Of a DNA stretch of 64,000 bases, positions 55,140-63,406 are shown in pieces. The notes beneath the pieces were generated by a model. The model ran no database searches, had not been told where the DNA came from, and saw nothing but the letters and a program-made list of their open reading frames with translations. Every line of letters starts with the position of its first letter. Position 1 is the first letter of the stretch. The position numbers and the translations under genes are program-made. The DNA is from Alicycliphilus sp. UBA6560 (GTDB lineage Bacteria > Pseudomonadota > Gammaproteobacteria > Burkholderiales > Burkholderiaceae_C), in the NCBI GenBank assembly GCA_002434305.1, contig DJJU01000011.1, positions 263,239-327,238 of the forward strand, given 5' to 3'.

Positions 55140-55868
55140 ATGACGTTCGAACGCAGCGGCGCGCGGGCCGCAGACCAGCTGCGCCCGGTGCGCATCACGC
55201 GCGGCTACACCATGCATGCCGAAGGTTCGGTGCTCATCGAGTTCGGCCAGACGCGCGTGCTGTGCACGGCTTCCGTCGAGGAGCGCGTGCCCCCGCACCG
55301 CCGCGGCACCGGCGCCGGCTGGGTCACGGCCGAATACGGCATGCTGCCGCGCGCCACCCACACGCGCAGCGACCGCGAGGCCGCGCGCGGCAAGCAGACC
55401 GGGCGCACGCAGGAGATCCAGCGCCTGATCGGGCGCAGCCTGCGCGCCGTGTTCGACCTCGCCGCCCTCGGCGAGCGCACCATCCACCTGGACTGCGACG
55501 TGCTGCAGGCCGACGGCGGCACGCGCACGGCCGCCATCACCGGCGCCTGGGTGGCGGCGCACGACGCCGTGGCCACGCTGCTGGCCTCGGGCAAGATCGC
55601 CGCATCGCCCCTGACCGGCGCGGTCGCCGCCGTGTCCGTCGGCATGGTGCAGGGCACGCCGCTGCTGGACCTGGAATACACCGAGGACGTGGCCTGCGAC
55701 ACCGACATGAACGTGGTGATGACCAGCGCCGGCCACTACGTGGAGGTGCAGGGCACGGCCGAGGGCGCGGCCTTCTCGCGCACCGAGCTGGACGCGCTGC
55801 TGTCCCTGGCCGAAGCCGGCATCGCCGACCTGATCACCCTGCAGCGCCAGGCGCTCGCTATCATTTAA
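55140..55868 (+). CDS. rph: Ribonuclease PH
   Basis: RNase PH trims the 3' ends of tRNAs using phosphate. The 242-residue protein shows GRAADQLRPVRITRG-type start, GSVLIEFGQTRVLCTASVEE, the RGTGAGWVTAEYGMLPRATHTR region, GRTQEIQRLIGRSLRAVFDL and LDCDVLQADGGTRTAAITGA. A GAAGGAG box lies 7 nt before the ATG. The last three codons (GCT ATC ATT, before TAA) come from a palindromic repeat element, so the C-terminal end was probably altered by repeat insertion. Confidence 0.97.
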   Translation: MTFERSGARAADQLRPVRITRGYTMHAEGSVLIEFGQTRVLCTASVEERVPPHRRGTGAGWVTAEYGMLPRATHTRSDREAARGKQTGRTQEIQRLIGRSLRAVFDLAALGERTIHLDCDVLQADGGTRTAAITGAWVAAHDAVATLLASGKIAASPLTGAVAAVSVGMVQGTPLLDLEYTEDVACDTDMNVVMTSAGHYVEVQGTAEGAAFSRTELDALLSLAEAGIADLITLQRQALAII

Positions 55869-55912
55869 ATAGCTGCCAGCGCTTGACTGGCAAGCGCTGC
55901 AGGCATTTTTTA
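55857..55912. repeat. Dispersed palindromic element, copy H (rph-rdgB)
   Basis: GCTATCATTTAAATAGC leads into GCCAGCGCTTG-actgg-CAAGCGCTGC and a TTTTTTA tract. It supplies the stop codon of rph and would form a terminator-like hairpin after it. Confidence 0.75.
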
Positions 55913-55923
55913 CTCATATTCCC

Positions 55924-56523
55924 ATGCAACTGGTTCTCGCCTCCAACAACCGCGGCAAGCTGGCCGAGCTGCAGGACATGTTCGCCCCGCTGGGCGTGCA
56001 GCTGATCGCCCAGGGCGAGCTCGGCGTGGGCGAAGCGGAGGAGCCGTTCGACACCTTTGTGGAAAACGCCCTGGCCAAGGCCCGCTTCGCTGCTGCCCAC
56101 ACCGGCCTGCCGGCGCTGGCCGACGACGCCGGCCTGTGCGTGCACGCCTTCGGCGGCCAGCCGGGCGTGCAGACGGCCTACTACGCCACCCAGTTCGGCT
56201 ATGACAAGGGCGACGCCAACAACGTGCGCGCTCTGCTCGAGCAGATGCAGGGCATCGACGACCGGCGCGCCGCCATGGTCAGCACCCTGGTGGCCGTGCG
56301 CAGCCCGGGCGACCCGGAGCCGCTGATCGCCGTGGGCCGCGTGGCCGGCGAGATCGCACGCGCGCCGCGCGGCAGCGGTGGCTTCGGCTTCGACCCGGTC
56401 ATGGTGCTGCCCGAGCTGGGCAAGACCTTCGCGGAGCTGCCCGCCGACGAGAAGAACGCCCGCAGCCACCGCGGCCGCGCCGCCCAGCTAATGCTGGCGC
56501 TGATGCGCGAGCGCTGGCTATGA
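55924..56523 (+). CDS. rdgB: dITP/XTP pyrophosphatase (HAM1/RdgB)
   Basis: Removes non-canonical purine nucleotides (dITP, XTP) from the pool. The 199-residue protein starts MQLVLASNNRGKLAELQDMF and shows the family blocks FVENALAKARFAAAHTGLPALADDAGLCVHAFGGQPGVQTAYYA, GSGGFGFDPVMVLPELGKTFAEL and KNARSHRGRAA. It follows rph, a frequent arrangement, across a palindromic element. Confidence 0.96.
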   Translation: MQLVLASNNRGKLAELQDMFAPLGVQLIAQGELGVGEAEEPFDTFVENALAKARFAAAHTGLPALADDAGLCVHAFGGQPGVQTAYYATQFGYDKGDANNVRALLEQMQGIDDRRAAMVSTLVAVRSPGDPEPLIAVGRVAGEIARAPRGSGGFGFDPVMVLPELGKTFAELPADEKNARSHRGRAAQLMLALMRERWL

Positions 56524-56610
56524 AAATATGAGCTGCTACCGCTTGTGCAGCAAGGTTTTGAATGAGATTTATGCCTCAAAACATTGCCAATCAAGCGCCA
56601 GCAGCTATGG
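56524..56610. repeat. Dispersed palindromic element, copy I (rdgB-hemW)
   Basis: An 87-bp copy with two ends in inverted orientation: AGCTGCTACCGCTTG (56531-56545) and GCCAATCAAGCGCCAGCAGCTAT (right end, 56586-56608). The arms pair over AGCTGCT/AGCAGCT and CGCTTG/CAAGCG with two mismatches between. The interior has TGAATGAGATTTATGCCTC. Confidence 0.75.
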
Positions 56611-56625
56611 TTTTATGAGCGCCGC

Positions 56626-57861
56626 ATGACCATCCCCATCACCCCGGCAGCCGAGCCCGCCCCGCGGCGCGACGTGCTGCACTACATGCGCCCGGGCCTG
56701 CTGCAGCTGACCAGCCTGCCCCCGCTGTCGCTGTACGTGCACATCCCCTGGTGCCTGCGCAAGTGCCCGTACTGCGACTTCAACTCGCACGAGGCCCGCG
56801 CCGGCACGGACGGCCTACCCGAGCAGCGCTACATCGACGCCCTGATCGCCGACCTGGAGGCCGCCCTGCCGCTGATCTGGGGCCGCACCGTGCACAGCAT
56901 CTTCATCGGCGGCGGCACGCCCAGCCTGTTCGCGCCCGAGGCCATCGACCGGCTGCTGGCCGCCATCCGCGCGCGGCTGCGGCTGGAGCCGGGCTGCGAG
57001 ATCACGCTGGAGGCCAACCCCGGCACCTTCGAGCGCGAGCGTTTTCGCGCCTACCGCGGCGCCGGCGTCACGCGCCTGTCCATCGGCGTGCAGAGCTTCA
57101 ACGACGCTCACCTGGCCGCCCTGGGCCGCGTGCACGACCGCGCCCAGGCCCTGGCCGCCGTGCAGGAGGCGGCCGAGGCGTTCGAGACCTTCAACCTGGA
57201 CCTGATGTACGCCCTGCCTGGCCAGACGCTGGCGCAGCTGGAGGAGGACGTGCACACCGCGCTGGCGCACGCTCCGCCGCACCTGTCCATCTACCACCTG
57301 ACCATCGAGCCCAACACCTTCTTCGCCAAGCACCCGCCCCCCGGCCTGCCCGAAGACGACGACGCCTGGGCCATGCTGGACCGCATCACCGAGCTGACCG
57401 GCGCAGCGCAGATGCAGCGCTACGAGGTCTCGGCCTATGCGCGCGAGGGCCACCAGTGCCTGCACAACCGCAACTACTGGCAGTTTGGTGACTACCTGGG
57501 CATTGGCGCGGGCGCGCACAGCAAGCTCAGCTTTGCCCACCGCGTGGTGCGCCAGGTGCGTTTTCGCGATCCGCAGCGCTACATGGCCCAGGCCCTGGCC
57601 GGCAACGCCATCGCGCAGGACGAAGACGTGCGCCGCGCCGACCTGCCGTTCGAGTACATGCTGGGCGCGCTGCGCCTGCGCGAGGGCTTTGCGCTGGCGG
57701 ACTTCACCACCCGCACCGGCCTGCCCCTGACGGCCATCGCCCAAGGGCTGCAGCAGGCCGAGCAGCAGGGCCTGATCGGGCGCGACAGGGACCGCGCCTG
57801 GCCCACCGAGCGGGGGTTTGATTTCCTGTCGGATCTGCAGGCGCTGTTCCTGCCGGACTGA
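56626..57861 (+). CDS. hemW: Radical SAM heme chaperone HemW
   Basis: HemW is a heme chaperone of the coproporphyrinogen-oxidase-like radical SAM group, not itself a coproporphyrinogen oxidase. The 411-residue protein has the CxxxCxxC cluster motif in PWCLRKCPYCDFNSHE, FIGGGTPSLF, LEANPGTFE, TRLSIGVQSF, YALPGQT, HLTIEPNTFF and, in the C-terminal domain, NYWQFGDYLGIGAGAHSKL. The ATG at MTIPITPAAEP was chosen; the upstream ATG lies in the repeat. It begins 102 bp after rdgB. Confidence 0.94.
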   Translation: MTIPITPAAEPAPRRDVLHYMRPGLLQLTSLPPLSLYVHIPWCLRKCPYCDFNSHEARAGTDGLPEQRYIDALIADLEAALPLIWGRTVHSIFIGGGTPSLFAPEAIDRLLAAIRARLRLEPGCEITLEANPGTFERERFRAYRGAGVTRLSIGVQSFNDAHLAALGRVHDRAQALAAVQEAAEAFETFNLDLMYALPGQTLAQLEEDVHTALAHAPPHLSIYHLTIEPNTFFAKHPPPGLPEDDDAWAMLDRITELTGAAQMQRYEVSAYAREGHQCLHNRNYWQFGDYLGIGAGAHSKLSFAHRVVRQVRFRDPQRYMAQALAGNAIAQDEDVRRADLPFEYMLGALRLREGFALADFTTRTGLPLTAIAQGLQQAEQQGLIGRDRDRAWPTERGFDFLSDLQALFLPD

Positions 57862-57887
57862 ATCGCCCGCAGCGCCGCGGGGGCCTT

Positions 57888-58241
57888 TCAGCCGCAGCGC
57901 GCGGCCATCACCTTGCCGGCGCCGTCCACCTGAAGATTCAGCCGCTCGCCGTTGAACTCCATAGTCGTCGCCTGGCCGGGGCCCAGGACGCGGGCCATGC
58001 GCGCGCCGGCGCGTACCCGTGCCTCCTCCACCACCTTGGCCGTGCTGCTGCGGCCCACCGCCCACTGCGCGCCTTGCGCATCGCACGTGCTGCCCACGGG
58101 CGCCGTGCTGGCGCCGATCGGCGCGGGCGCGGGCGTGGCCGGCGCACCGGTGCCGCCGCCGGGCAGGCCGATCGACGAGCACCCTGCCAGCACCGCCAGC
58201 GCCGCACCCGCCACCACCTTGTTCATCCACTGCACAGGCAT
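57888..58241 (-). CDS. I78-family peptidase-inhibitor-like lipoprotein
   Basis: A 117-residue lipoprotein. The signal peptide ends in a lipobox (LAVLAGCSSIG). After a P/A/G-rich linker the last 65 residues match the inhibitor I78 pattern: a first cysteine in GSTCDAQGAQWAVG, then ARVRAGARMARVLGPGQATTMEF, NGERLNLQVDGAGKV and a final cysteine in AARCG that could pair with the first. I78 proteins can inhibit proteases, but for the bacterial members this is largely unproven. AAGGAGA precedes the ATG. Confidence 0.8.
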   Translation of the reverse strand: MPVQWMNKVVAGAALAVLAGCSSIGLPGGGTGAPATPAPAPIGASTAPVGSTCDAQGAQWAVGRSSTAKVVEEARVRAGARMARVLGPGQATTMEFNGERLNLQVDGAGKVMAARCG

Positions 58242-58337
58242 CGCTTGCTTCTCCTTGTTCGAGCGTAAAAAGGCCAGGACCTTAGCGCGCGGCCCGCAGG
58301 CCGGGGGTCACCACAGGTAACAGGCAGGCGCAGTGGG

Positions 58338-59516
58338 CTATTCGACCGGTTTTTCGGCCGCGGCCACCGCGTCCAGGCCCAGCGCCCGCACCCGTGCAAC
58401 CGCTGCGTTGGCATCGGCGGACGAGGCAAACGGTCCCACGCGCACGCGCTGCAGCTGCCGCCCATCGGCCGCTGTCACCTGGCGTACGGCGGACGGCAGG
58501 CCGGCGCGCAGGAGCCGCGCATGCGTGCGCTGGGCATTGGCAGGCTCGGCGAACAGGCCGACGTTGATGTAGAGGCGGCGGGCCGGCTGGGCCGACTGTT
58601 TTACCGGTTCTTTGGCCGGCTTTTTGATCGCCGGTGGGACCGGCTCGGGAGCGGGCTTGTTCGCGGTTGCTTGGGTCGGCTGCTCGGCCGTTGTGGGTGC
58701 TGCAACCGGTTCAACGGCGGTCGCGGGAGCCATGGTTGCCAGTGCATCGGCCTGCGGTGCGCCCTCTAGAGGTGCGGCGGCAAGCGCCGGCTCTGCGGCA
58801 GCCGCCTCTTCAGCCACCGGTTTCTCCGCAGCCGGCGCATCGACAGCGGCTGAAGGCGCGGCTCGCGGTTCGGCCTTCGGCAAGGCTACGGGCGGCGGGG
58901 TCGATGTTTGGCGCAGCGCCTGCTCGCGCTGCGGTCCCAGCAGGTAGAGCGTGGCAACCGCCGTCGCCAGCAGTGCCAGGGCCGCGCCGCCAGTCGCCAC
59001 GGCGGCCAGGCGCGCCCGGCTGGCCGCGCGCCGCTCCAGCAGGCCCATGGCCTCCAACATGGTCGGCGCAGCCTCGACGGCGGCGGCAATGTTCCGCTGT
59101 ACCTGCCGGTGCACCAGCGCGTCGCCGTACAACCCAGGCACGGCAAAGGCCAGCAGCGCCAAAGCCAGCATCAGCCCCGCCAGCACCGGCGCCGGCAGCG
59201 CCCGCCCGCCCGCCGCCAGGGCGCCCAGCAGCAGGGCCAGCACCAGCAGCCCGGCCAGATAGGCCAGCAGCGCGCCCCACAGCCGCCGGAAGACCATCCA
59301 GCCCAGCGTGCAGAAAGCTGCGGCGCTGTTCCAGCCGGGCAGCACACGCTCGGTGGCATCCATGCGCGCGAAGGCGGCGAGGTAGTGCTCCGCGGAGCCC
59401 ACCGGCCCCAGCGCCGCCCGGTACAGCGCCACCGTCATGCTGGTCGGCGCCGCCATGCTCCCCGGCGCGCCGCCGGAGTGCGTCGCGTAGGCGGCCTGGG
59501 CTGTGCTGGCGTGCAT
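58338..59516 (-). CDS. DUF2628 membrane protein with C-terminal SPOR domain
   Basis: A 392-residue protein. The N-terminal part matches DUF2628 (ALYRAALGPVGSAEHYLAAFARMD and GWNSAAAFCTLGWMVFRRLWGA), with three or four membrane helices. A further single helix (GGAALALLATAVATLYLLG) leads to a long, low-complexity A/P/E/T-rich region of about 110 residues, then a SPOR domain (RRLYINVGLFAEPANAQRTHARLLRAG.. RVRVGPFASSADANAAVARVRALG), which binds denuded septal peptidoglycan. The low-complexity region probably spans the periplasm. The ATG at 59516 (MHAS) sits 7 nt after CAGAAT; MPRM (59525) is an alternative. Its function is inferred from its domains only. Confidence 0.85.
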   Translation of the reverse strand: MHASTAQAAYATHSGGAPGSMAAPTSMTVALYRAALGPVGSAEHYLAAFARMDATERVLPGWNSAAAFCTLGWMVFRRLWGALLAYLAGLLVLALLLGALAAGGRALPAPVLAGLMLALALLAFAVPGLYGDALVHRQVQRNIAAAVEAAPTMLEAMGLLERRAASRARLAAVATGGAALALLATAVATLYLLGPQREQALRQTSTPPPVALPKAEPRAAPSAAVDAPAAEKPVAEEAAAAEPALAAAPLEGAPQADALATMAPATAVEPVAAPTTAEQPTQATANKPAPEPVPPAIKKPAKEPVKQSAQPARRLYINVGLFAEPANAQRTHARLLRAGLPSAVRQVTAADGRQLQRVRVGPFASSADANAAVARVRALGLDAVAAAEKPVE

Positions 59517-59583
59517 GCGCGGCATTCTGGCATGCACCCCATCCGGGTAAATAGGGTTAGCAAGGAGGCCGGATTGGCGGCAG

Positions 59584-59624
59584 AAAAAAGCAAAAGCCCG
59601 CCATCTGTGGTTCGATGGCGGGCT
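59584..59624 (-). terminator. Terminator of the CAU tRNA
   Basis: On the minus strand, AGCCCGCCATC (from 59624) pairs with GATGGCGGGCT (to 59595), with a TTTTGCTTTTTTC tail. The 11-bp stem is perfect. It lies 14 bp after the tRNA. Confidence 0.9.
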
Positions 59625-59638
59625 CTTTCTGTCCGGCT

Positions 59639-59715
59639 TGGTAGGGCGTGCTGGGCTCGAACCAGCGACCAAGGGATTATGAGTCCCCTGCTCTGACCAA
59701 CTGAGCTAACGCCCC
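59639..59715 (-). tRNA. tRNA with CAU anticodon (Ile2 or elongator Met)
   Basis: A 77-nt tRNA with encoded CCA, anticodon loop CTCATAA. The acceptor GGGGCGT/ACGCCCT has a G1-U72 wobble at the top. The anticodon stem (GGGGA/TCCCT) and the segment TTGGTCGCTGGTTC match E. coli tRNA-Ile2, whose C34 is changed to lysidine by TilS, more closely than they match elongator tRNA-Met. Isotype is not settled from sequence alone; it is not the initiator (no C1-A72 mismatch, no triple GC run in the anticodon stem). Confidence 0.85.
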
Positions 59716-59752
59716 GGAGGCGCCGTTCACGGCGGGCGCTATTGTAAGGGGC

Positions 59753-60757
59753 TCACTTGCGGTGGCTCAGGGCGTTGGAGACCAGCTTGGAGGTGATGTC
59801 CACGATCTGGATCATGCGGTCGTAGGCCATGCGCGTGGGGCCGATCACGCCCAGCGTGCCCACCACCTGGCCGTCCACCTCGTAGGGCGCGCTGACCACC
59901 GACAGCTCCTCGAACGGCACCACCTGGCTTTCACCGCCGATGAAGATGCGCACGCCCTCGGCGCGGCTGGAGATGTCCAGCAGGCGCAGGATCTGGGTCT
60001 TTTGCTCGAACAGGTCGAAGGCGCGGCGCAGGTGGCCCATGTCGCTGGAGAAGTCGCTCACCGACAGCAAATTGCGCTCGCCGGAGATCACCACCTCTTC
60101 GCGCGACTCGCTCATGGCCTCGGTACCGGCGCTCACCGCTGCCTGCATCAGGTCGGCGATCTCGCCGCGCAGCTGCTCGACCTCGCCCTTCAGGCGCTCG
60201 CGCACCTGCTCCATGGCCAGGCCGGCGTAGTTGGAGTTCAGGAAGTTGGCGGCCTCCACCAGCTGCGACTGGGTGTAGTCCACCTCGGTGAAGATGACGC
60301 GGTTTTGCACGTCCCCGTCGGGCGAGACGATGATGACCAGCAGGCGCCGCTCGGACAGGCGCAAGAATTCGATGTGGCGAAACACCGACGCGCGCCGCGG
60401 CGCCATGACCACGCCGACGAACTGCGACAGGTTGGACAGCAGGTGCGCAGCGTTGGCGATCACCTTCTGCGGCTGCTCGGGCATCAGCTGCAGCGCCGGC
60501 AGCTCGCCCTTTTGCACCGTGAGCATGGTGTCCACGAACAGGCGGTAGCCCTTGGCGGTGGGAATGCGCCCGGCAGAGGTGTGGGGGCTGACGATCAGGC
60601 CCAGCTCCTCCAGGTCGGCCATCACGTTGCGGATGGTGGCCGGCGACAGGTCCAGCCCCGAAGCGCGCGACAGCGTGCGCGAACCGACGGGCTGGCCTTC
60701 GGAGATGTAGCGCTCTACCAGCGCCTTGAGCAGCACCTTGGCACGGTCATCCAGCAT
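59753..60757 (-). CDS. hrcA: Heat-inducible transcription repressor HrcA
   Basis: HrcA represses groE/dnaK-type operons by binding CIRCE operators. The 334-residue protein begins MLDDRAKVLLKALVERYISEGQPVGSRTLSR, with a winged-helix domain (SPATIRNVMADLEELGLIVSPHTSAGRIPTAKGYRLFVD) and the C-terminal GAF-like domain (SNLSQFVGVVMAPRR, IFIGGES). The ATG at 60757 was preferred to a GTG one codon earlier. It lies 6 nt after a TAAAAT box. No CIRCE operator is visible in its own upstream region. Divergent from nadK with 31 bp between starts. Confidence 0.95.
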   Translation of the reverse strand: MLDDRAKVLLKALVERYISEGQPVGSRTLSRASGLDLSPATIRNVMADLEELGLIVSPHTSAGRIPTAKGYRLFVDTMLTVQKGELPALQLMPEQPQKVIANAAHLLSNLSQFVGVVMAPRRASVFRHIEFLRLSERRLLVIIVSPDGDVQNRVIFTEVDYTQSQLVEAANFLNSNYAGLAMEQVRERLKGEVEQLRGEIADLMQAAVSAGTEAMSESREEVVISGERNLLSVSDFSSDMGHLRRAFDLFEQKTQILRLLDISSRAEGVRIFIGGESQVVPFEELSVVSAPYEVDGQVVGTLGVIGPTRMAYDRMIQIVDITSKLVSNALSHRK

Positions 60758-60763
60758 CACGTC

Positions 60764-60779
60764 ATTTTAGTGATGTAAT
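60764..60779. promoter_or_regulatory. Divergent hrcA/nadK promoter region
   Basis: TAAAAT on the minus strand (60769-60764) lies 6 nt before the hrcA ATG. TGTAAT on the plus strand (60774-60779) lies 9 nt before the nadK ATG. The two -10 boxes are only 4 bp apart, so the promoters must overlap and compete for polymerase. Both transcripts would be leaderless or nearly so. Confidence 0.45.
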
Positions 60780-60788
60780 TTCCACCCA

Positions 60789-61688
60789 ATGATGCCCATC
60801 TTCCGCCGCGTCGCAGTCATCGGCAAATACCAGCGCCCCCCAGCCGCAACGGCTGCCGAGGGTTCGCGCGAGGTCATCGACGGCATTGCGCAGTTCGTCC
60901 TTGCCCAGGGCTGCGAGCTGGCGCTGGAGGCCGAAACCGCCGCTCTGCTGGACCTGGGCGCTCGCTACCCCACGCTGGACGTGGAAGGTATTGGCCGCCA
61001 GTGCGACCTGTGTCTGGTGGTGGGTGGCGACGGCACCATGCTGGGCGTGGGCCGGCACCTGGCCAGCTACGGCACGCCGCTGGTGGGCATCAACCAGGGA
61101 CGGCTGGGCTTCATCACCGACGTGCCGCTGGACAGCTACCAGGACGCCCTCACGCCCATCCTGCACGGCGAATACGAGGAAGACGTGCGCCCGCTCATGC
61201 AGGCCTGCGTGATGCGGGGCGGCGAATGCGTGTTCCAGGCGCTGGCGCTCAACGACGTGGTGGTCAACCGCGGCTCCACATCGGGCATGGTAGAGCTGCG
61301 CATCGAGGTGGATGGCGTCTTCGTCGCCAACCAGCGGGCAGACGGTCTGATCGTCGCCTCGCCCACCGGCTCCACGGCCTATGCGCTGTCTGCGGGCGGG
61401 CCCATGCTGCACCCGTCCATTCCCGGCTGGGTGCTGGTGCCGATTGCGCCGCACATGTTGTCCAACCGGCCCATCGTGCTGTCCGACGCCAGCGAGGTGG
61501 CGATCGAGGTGGTGGGCGGGCGCGACATCAGCGCCAATTTCGACATGCAGTCGCTGGCCTCGCTGCAGCACGGCGACCGCATCCTGGTGCGCCGCTCGGC
61601 GCACCGCGTGTGTTTTCTGCATCCGCGCGGCTGGAGCTACTTTGCCACCTTGCGCAAGAAGCTCCGCTGGAACGAGGGAGGTTCCTGA
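60789..61688 (+). CDS. nadK: NAD kinase
   Basis: Phosphorylates NAD to NADP with ATP or polyphosphate. The 299-residue protein has the GGDGTML motif (about residues 79-85, catalytic aspartate), LVGINQGRLGFITDV, the NAD-binding LNDVVVNRGSTSGMVELRI and DGLIVASPTGSTAYALSAGGPMLHP. Two ATGs in tandem (MMPIF) allow a one-codon start uncertainty. No Shine-Dalgarno is visible. recN starts 2 bp after its stop, so the two are co-transcribed. Confidence 0.97.
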   Translation: MMPIFRRVAVIGKYQRPPAATAAEGSREVIDGIAQFVLAQGCELALEAETAALLDLGARYPTLDVEGIGRQCDLCLVVGGDGTMLGVGRHLASYGTPLVGINQGRLGFITDVPLDSYQDALTPILHGEYEEDVRPLMQACVMRGGECVFQALALNDVVVNRGSTSGMVELRIEVDGVFVANQRADGLIVASPTGSTAYALSAGGPMLHPSIPGWVLVPIAPHMLSNRPIVLSDASEVAIEVVGGRDISANFDMQSLASLQHGDRILVRRSAHRVCFLHPRGWSYFATLRKKLRWNEGGS

Positions 61689-61690
61689 CC

Positions 61691-63406
61691 ATGGCCCTGA
61701 GGCGTATCGCGCTCTCGGACTTCGTGATCGTGCGCTCGCTGGAGCTGGACCTGCAGGCTGGCTTCACCGTCCTGACCGGCGAGACGGGCGCGGGCAAATC
61801 CATCCTGATCGACGCACTGCAGCTGCTGCTGGGCGCGCGCGCGGACACCGGCGTGATCCGCGAGGGCGCGCAGCGCACCGACATCAGCGCCGAGTTCGAC
61901 GCCGATGGCCCGCCGGCACTGGCCGCCTGGCTGCACGAGGCCGGCATCCAGACCGAGGACACGCTGCTGCTGCGCCGCACCATCGACACTGCCGGCAAGA
62001 GCCGCGCCTGGATCAACGGCACCCCCGTCACCGCCACGCAGATGCGTGCTCTGGGCGACCACCTGCTGGACATCCATGGCCAGCACGCCTGGCAAAGCCT
62101 GACCCGACCCGAGGCCGTGCGCGCCCTGCTGGACGCCTATGCCGGCGTGCAGGGCCAGCCCCTGGCCGCGCCGTGGGCCGCCTGGCGCGACGCGCACAAG
62201 GCGCTGGAACACGCCCGCGCCGCGCAGAACTCCCTGGCGCAGGAGCGCGAGCGGCTGCAGTGGCAAATCGGCGAGGTGGACAAGCTCGCCCCCGCCGAGG
62301 GCGAGTGGGAGGAACTGAACGCCCGGCACGCCCGCCTGTCCAACGCCCAGTCGCTGATCGACAACGCCCAGGGCGCACTGGCGCTGCTGGAAGGCGGCGA
62401 CGAAGGCGGCGGCGCCCTGAGCGCGATGGCCCAGGCGCAGGAGCTGCTGCAGGGCTACGAGCACGTGGACGAAAGCTTTCGCGCCATGAACGAGGTGCTG
62501 ACCTCCTGCATGGCCCAGGCCGGCGACGTGCTGCATTCGCTGCAGGGTTACCTGCGCCACGCCGAGCCCGACCCCGACCAGCTGGCCCAGCTGGACGCCC
62601 GCGTGTCGCAGTGGCTGCAGCTGGCGCGCCGCTACCGCCGCACGCCCGAGGAGCTGCCCGCCCTGCTGGCCGGCTGGCGCGCCGAGCTGCAGCGGCTGGA
62701 GGCCTCTGCCGATCTGCAGGCCCTGGAGGCCGCGGCCCAGCGCCATGGCGAGGCCTACCGCAAGGCCGCCCGCGCCTTGAGCAGCCAGCGCGCCCAGGCC
62801 GCGCCGCGTCTGGGCGCCGCCATCACCCAGGCCATGCAGGGCCTGGGCATGACCGGCGGGCGCTTCGAGGTGCAGCTGGAGTCAGGCGAGCCCGGCCCCC
62901 ACGGCACCGACCAGGTGGCCTTTCTCGTCAGCAGCCACCCCGGCATGACGGCGCGGCCCATCGGCCGCGTGGCCTCGGGCGGCGAGCTGTCGCGCATCGC
63001 GCTGGCCATCTCGGTGACCACCAGCGAGCTGGGCGAGGCGCCCACGCTGATCTTCGACGAGGTGGATTCGGGTGTGGGCGGCGCCGTGGCCGAAACCGTG
63101 GGCCGGCTGATGCAGCAGCTGGGCCGCGCGCGCCAGGTGCTGGCCGTCACCCACCTGCCGCAGGTAGCCGCCTGCGCCGACCACCATCTGGTGGTGGCCA
63201 AGCACAAGGGCTCCACGGAAACCACCAGCACCGTCGCCCCGGCAGAAGGCGAGGCCCGCGTGGCCGAGCTGGCACGCATGCTGGGCGGCGAACGCCTGTC
63301 GGCCACCACGCTGGCGCACGCCCGCGAGATGCTGCAGGGCGCGGCCCAGCCCGCCGCGGCCGGCCCGCGCGCCGCGCGCAAGAAGCCGCAGCAGGCGACG
63401 CCATGA
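61691..63406 (+). CDS. recN: DNA repair protein RecN
   Basis: RecN is an SMC-like ATPase of double-strand break repair. The 571-residue protein has the N-terminal half ATPase (LTGETGAGKSILIDALQLLLG, LLDIHGQHAWQSL), a central coiled coil (about 150-380) and the C-terminal half with the ABC signature VASGGELSRIALAI, Walker B LIFDEVDSGVGG and VTHLPQVAACADHH. It begins 2 bp after the nadK stop and overlaps rapZ by 4 bp; nadK-recN-rapZ is probably one operon. Confidence 0.97.
   Translation: MALRRIALSDFVIVRSLELDLQAGFTVLTGETGAGKSILIDALQLLLGARADTGVIREGAQRTDISAEFDADGPPALAAWLHEAGIQTEDTLLLRRTIDTAGKSRAWINGTPVTATQMRALGDHLLDIHGQHAWQSLTRPEAVRALLDAYAGVQGQPLAAPWAAWRDAHKALEHARAAQNSLAQERERLQWQIGEVDKLAPAEGEWEELNARHARLSNAQSLIDNAQGALALLEGGDEGGGALSAMAQAQELLQGYEHVDESFRAMNEVLTSCMAQAGDVLHSLQGYLRHAEPDPDQLAQLDARVSQWLQLARRYRRTPEELPALLAGWRAELQRLEASADLQALEAAAQRHGEAYRKAARALSSQRAQAAPRLGAAITQAMQGLGMTGGRFEVQLESGEPGPHGTDQVAFLVSSHPGMTARPIGRVASGGELSRIALAISVTTSELGEAPTLIFDEVDSGVGGAVAETVGRLMQQLGRARQVLAVTHLPQVAACADHHLVVAKHKGSTETTSTVAPAEGEARVAELARMLGGERLSATTLAHAREMLQGAAQPAAAGPRAARKKPQQATP

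Noticed and set aside
60700..60800. CIRCE operator for HrcA autoregulation
   Set aside because: No TTAGCACTC-N9-GAGTGCTAA-like repeat is present near hrcA or elsewhere that I could see in this window.
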